Positions 62,725 to 64,000 of a DNA stretch of 64,000 nucleotides are shown here, piece after piece. The first letter of the stretch is position 1. Every line of letters starts with the position of its first letter. Origin of the DNA: Cryobacterium tagatosivorans (GTDB lineage Bacteria; Actinomycetota; Actinomycetes; Actinomycetales; Microbacteriaceae); assembly GCF_004402215.1 (NCBI RefSeq), contig NZ_SOEZ01000018.1, positions 483-64,482 of the forward strand. Direction: 5' to 3'. Position numbers and translations under genes: made by a program. The notes below the pieces were generated by a model, which saw only the letters and a list, made by a program, of their open reading frames with translations, was not told where the DNA came from and searched no databases.

Positions 62725-62812
62725 ACACTGTCTAACAGCCGAGACGTGTGCCGTCAAGAGAGGAGCTGAGAGCGAGCGCCCTCGGCCGAACGGATGCCGC
62801 GGCGCCCTGGCC

Positions 62813-63682
62813 TCAGCGCACGAGCGACGCGAGTTCGGCCCTGGTCGAGGCACCCACCTTGCGCAGCAGATTCGCCACATGGAACTTCACAGTATTTTCG
62901 CTGATCGAAAGCTTCTCGGCGATCGCCCGGTTGCGCGCCCCCGAGGCCACCAGCGCCAACACGCCTTGTTCGCGGGGGCTGAGCCCCCACTCCGCGGGCA
63001 CCGTGGCGGATGAGCCCGGCGCGTCGAGCGGGAGCGTGACCGACATCTCGGAACCCCACCCAGGGGTGCCGTCCACGAGCAGGGAGCCGTTGAGCGCCAC
63101 GACGCGGGCGGCCCGTTGCCGCACGCTCGGAATCTCTGAGGTGAGATCGCCAGGGCCGTCATCGCGGATCCCGATCAGCAGATTATTACCGTCACAGTCC
63201 CACTGCACGCGCACCCGAGTAACGCCTATCCTCTCCACCAAGGCGAGCACTGCCCCGCGCACGATGGCACGGGCCGCCTGGGCCACGTCGCCCGGCAAGG
63301 CCCGCCCGTTCACCGGGGGCTCGATGAACTGAACGTCCAGGTCACCGAAGCGCACCAGGGGGCGCAGGTCGTCGCGCAACCTCTCGAACGCACTCGCCAC
63401 AGGCTCCTCGGACATCAACCGGTCTTGATCCGACACGGCGCGCAGCCGCACCAGTGCCGCGGCCGCCAGATCCGTCGCAATCCGCCTCGCCCCGACGTCG
63501 CTGGCGTCGCGAGAGCGAAGCACGGCGAGCATCGATTCGAGCGTCGTCGAGTGCTCATCAGTGAGGTCCGCCAGAAGCCGCGCCCGCTCGGCCGACCCCG
63601 CACGTAACTCCCGAAGGTATTCCACGGGTAGGGCGGCAGGTCGGACCACGTCGTTCGAATGGGGTATTTCGGTACCGGTCAC
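62813..63682 (-). CDS. LuxR-type regulator fused to a degenerate histidine-kinase module
   Basis: A 289-residue protein. Residues ~20-90 resemble the dimerisation helices of HisKA_3 kinases, but the ERxRxxxDLHD motif reads ERARLLADLTDEH, without the phospho-accepting His. Residues ~130-215 resemble a HATPase_c domain with the G1 box RDDGPGDL and GWGSEMSVTLPL, but the N-box asparagine is missing. Residues ~225-289 are a LuxR HTH (LSPREQGVLALVASGARNRA, then ISENTVKFHVANLLRKVG). Start is GTG at 63682. It is divergent from the hexuloisomerase gene and may regulate it, probably by binding a ligand rather than by phosphotransfer. Confidence 0.82.
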   Translation of the reverse strand: MTGTEIPHSNDVVRPAALPVEYLRELRAGSAERARLLADLTDEHSTTLESMLAVLRSRDASDVGARRIATDLAAAALVRLRAVSDQDRLMSEEPVASAFERLRDDLRPLVRFGDLDVQFIEPPVNGRALPGDVAQAARAIVRGAVLALVERIGVTRVRVQWDCDGNNLLIGIRDDGPGDLTSEIPSVRQRAARVVALNGSLLVDGTPGWGSEMSVTLPLDAPGSSATVPAEWGLSPREQGVLALVASGARNRAIAEKLSISENTVKFHVANLLRKVGASTRAELASLVR

Positions 63683-63709
63683 CCTTGATTGTAAGCCCCG
63701 AGCGGATGA

Positions 63710-63725
63710 ACCCATCCGAATGGGT
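63710..63725. promoter_or_regulatory. Candidate operator between the LuxR-type gene and hxlB
   Basis: ACCCAT-CCGA-ATGGGT is a perfect inverted repeat with six-base arms and a four-base spacer, located in the 100-base divergent gap. Confidence 0.5.
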
Positions 63726-63782
63726 AGGAAAACCATCACTTCGACGGGCTGCTTGGGCGCCGCAGGGATGGGAACCTGAGTC

Positions 63783-64000
63783 ATGCACGAAATCACGAGC
63801 ACTCTCACCGGCCCGACCGTCGCGGAATCGCTCGCGACAATTGCGGCCGAGCAGGCCAGAGTCATCCGCCGGCTGATCGACGGGCCGAACACGACCCCCG
63901 ACGCCGAGTTCGAGGCGGCCGTGGCCCGCCTGCAGACCGCGCGGCGCATCTTCGTGATGGGCGCGGGGCGTTCGGGCCTCGCGCTGCGCATGACCGCGAT
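63783..64000 (+). CDS. hxlB: 6-phospho-3-hexuloisomerase, SIS domain (cut by window edge)
   Basis: The first 72 residues are visible. After an N-terminal helical segment, ARRIFVMGAGRSGLALRMTA is the SIS sugar-isomerase motif in the form typical of 6-phospho-3-hexuloisomerase (PHI/HxlB) of the ribulose monophosphate pathway. PHI converts D-arabino-hex-3-ulose 6-phosphate to fructose 6-phosphate in formaldehyde fixation. The usual partner, hexulose-6-phosphate synthase, would lie beyond the right edge. ATG at 63783 is preceded by a GGGA stretch. Divergent from the LuxR-type regulator. Confidence 0.78.
   Translation, partial: MHEITSTLTGPTVAESLATIAAEQARVIRRLIDGPNTTPDAEFEAAVARLQTARRIFVMGAGRSGLALRMTA

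Overview
The window is high-GC DNA with densely packed genes, many GTG starts, frequent 4-base ATGA overlaps, lipobox-type secreted binding proteins and regulator families typical of Actinomycetota (PucR, PadR, LacI, IclR and an AcoR-like protein without the sigma-54 contact motif). An environmental actinobacterium, plausibly of the Microbacteriaceae, is my inference; no rRNA or tRNA is present to fix the taxonomy. No CRISPR array, insertion sequence or phage gene was seen. The window is essentially a chain of catabolic operons, each with its own regulator.

Layout. (1) 1-6054, minus strand: an amine or guanidino-compound operon (APC permease, two SDRs, an agmatinase-family ureohydrolase, a NodB-type hydrolase and a class III aminotransferase cut by the left edge), divergent from a PucR regulator. 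(2) 7.7-10.5 kb: a MOSC protein divergent from a phenol-hydroxylase-like flavoprotein. (3) 10.5-17.8 kb: a LacI regulator divergent from a complete peptide-type ABC importer whose last gene is a C45 autoproteolytic acyltransferase/hydrolase; two CAAAACGTTTTG-like palindromes lie between them. (4) 17.9-18.7 kb: arfB and a hydrolase fragment. (5) 18.7-30.5 kb: an XRE-cupin regulator, a PotABCD-type importer, two flavin amine oxidases, a cupin and an amidohydrolase on the minus strand, divergent from a second APC permease and a GlcG/HbpS protein that end at a strong terminator.

(6) 30.5-44.1 kb is the most distinctive region. Five plus-strand genes have the composition of acetophenone carboxylase: two HyuA-type subunits, one small CxxC/CxxC protein, one HyuB-type subunit and one unrecognised 269-residue protein. 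An AcoR-type regulator is divergent from them, and an IclR gene is divergent from a minus-strand scoA-scoB-thiolase operon. Together they spell a route from ketone to 3-oxoacid (ATP-dependent carboxylation), to 3-oxoacyl-CoA (CoA transfer), to acetyl-CoA plus acyl-CoA (thiolysis). Inverted repeats sit in both divergent intergenic regions. A broken C-terminal piece of a methionine-synthase-like gene follows the thiolase stop codon in the same frame.

(7) 44.1-49.9 kb holds scattered single genes: a thioredoxin-like protein, a TPR-adenylate cyclase, a frameshifted Mut7-C RNase, a PD-(D/E)XK nuclease with an unusual N-terminal domain and a lipoprotein. (8) 49.9-59.2 kb: a polyol operon (ABC importer, mannitol dehydrogenase family, zinc sorbitol/xylitol-type dehydrogenase, PfkB kinase, xylulokinase) with a divergent AraC regulator. 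(9) 59.2-64.0 kb: an ABC1/UbiB kinase, a PadR regulator, a secreted GH16 glucanase under CelR-like palindromes, a LuxR protein fused to a degenerate histidine-kinase module, and the start of a 6-phospho-3-hexuloisomerase gene cut by the right edge.
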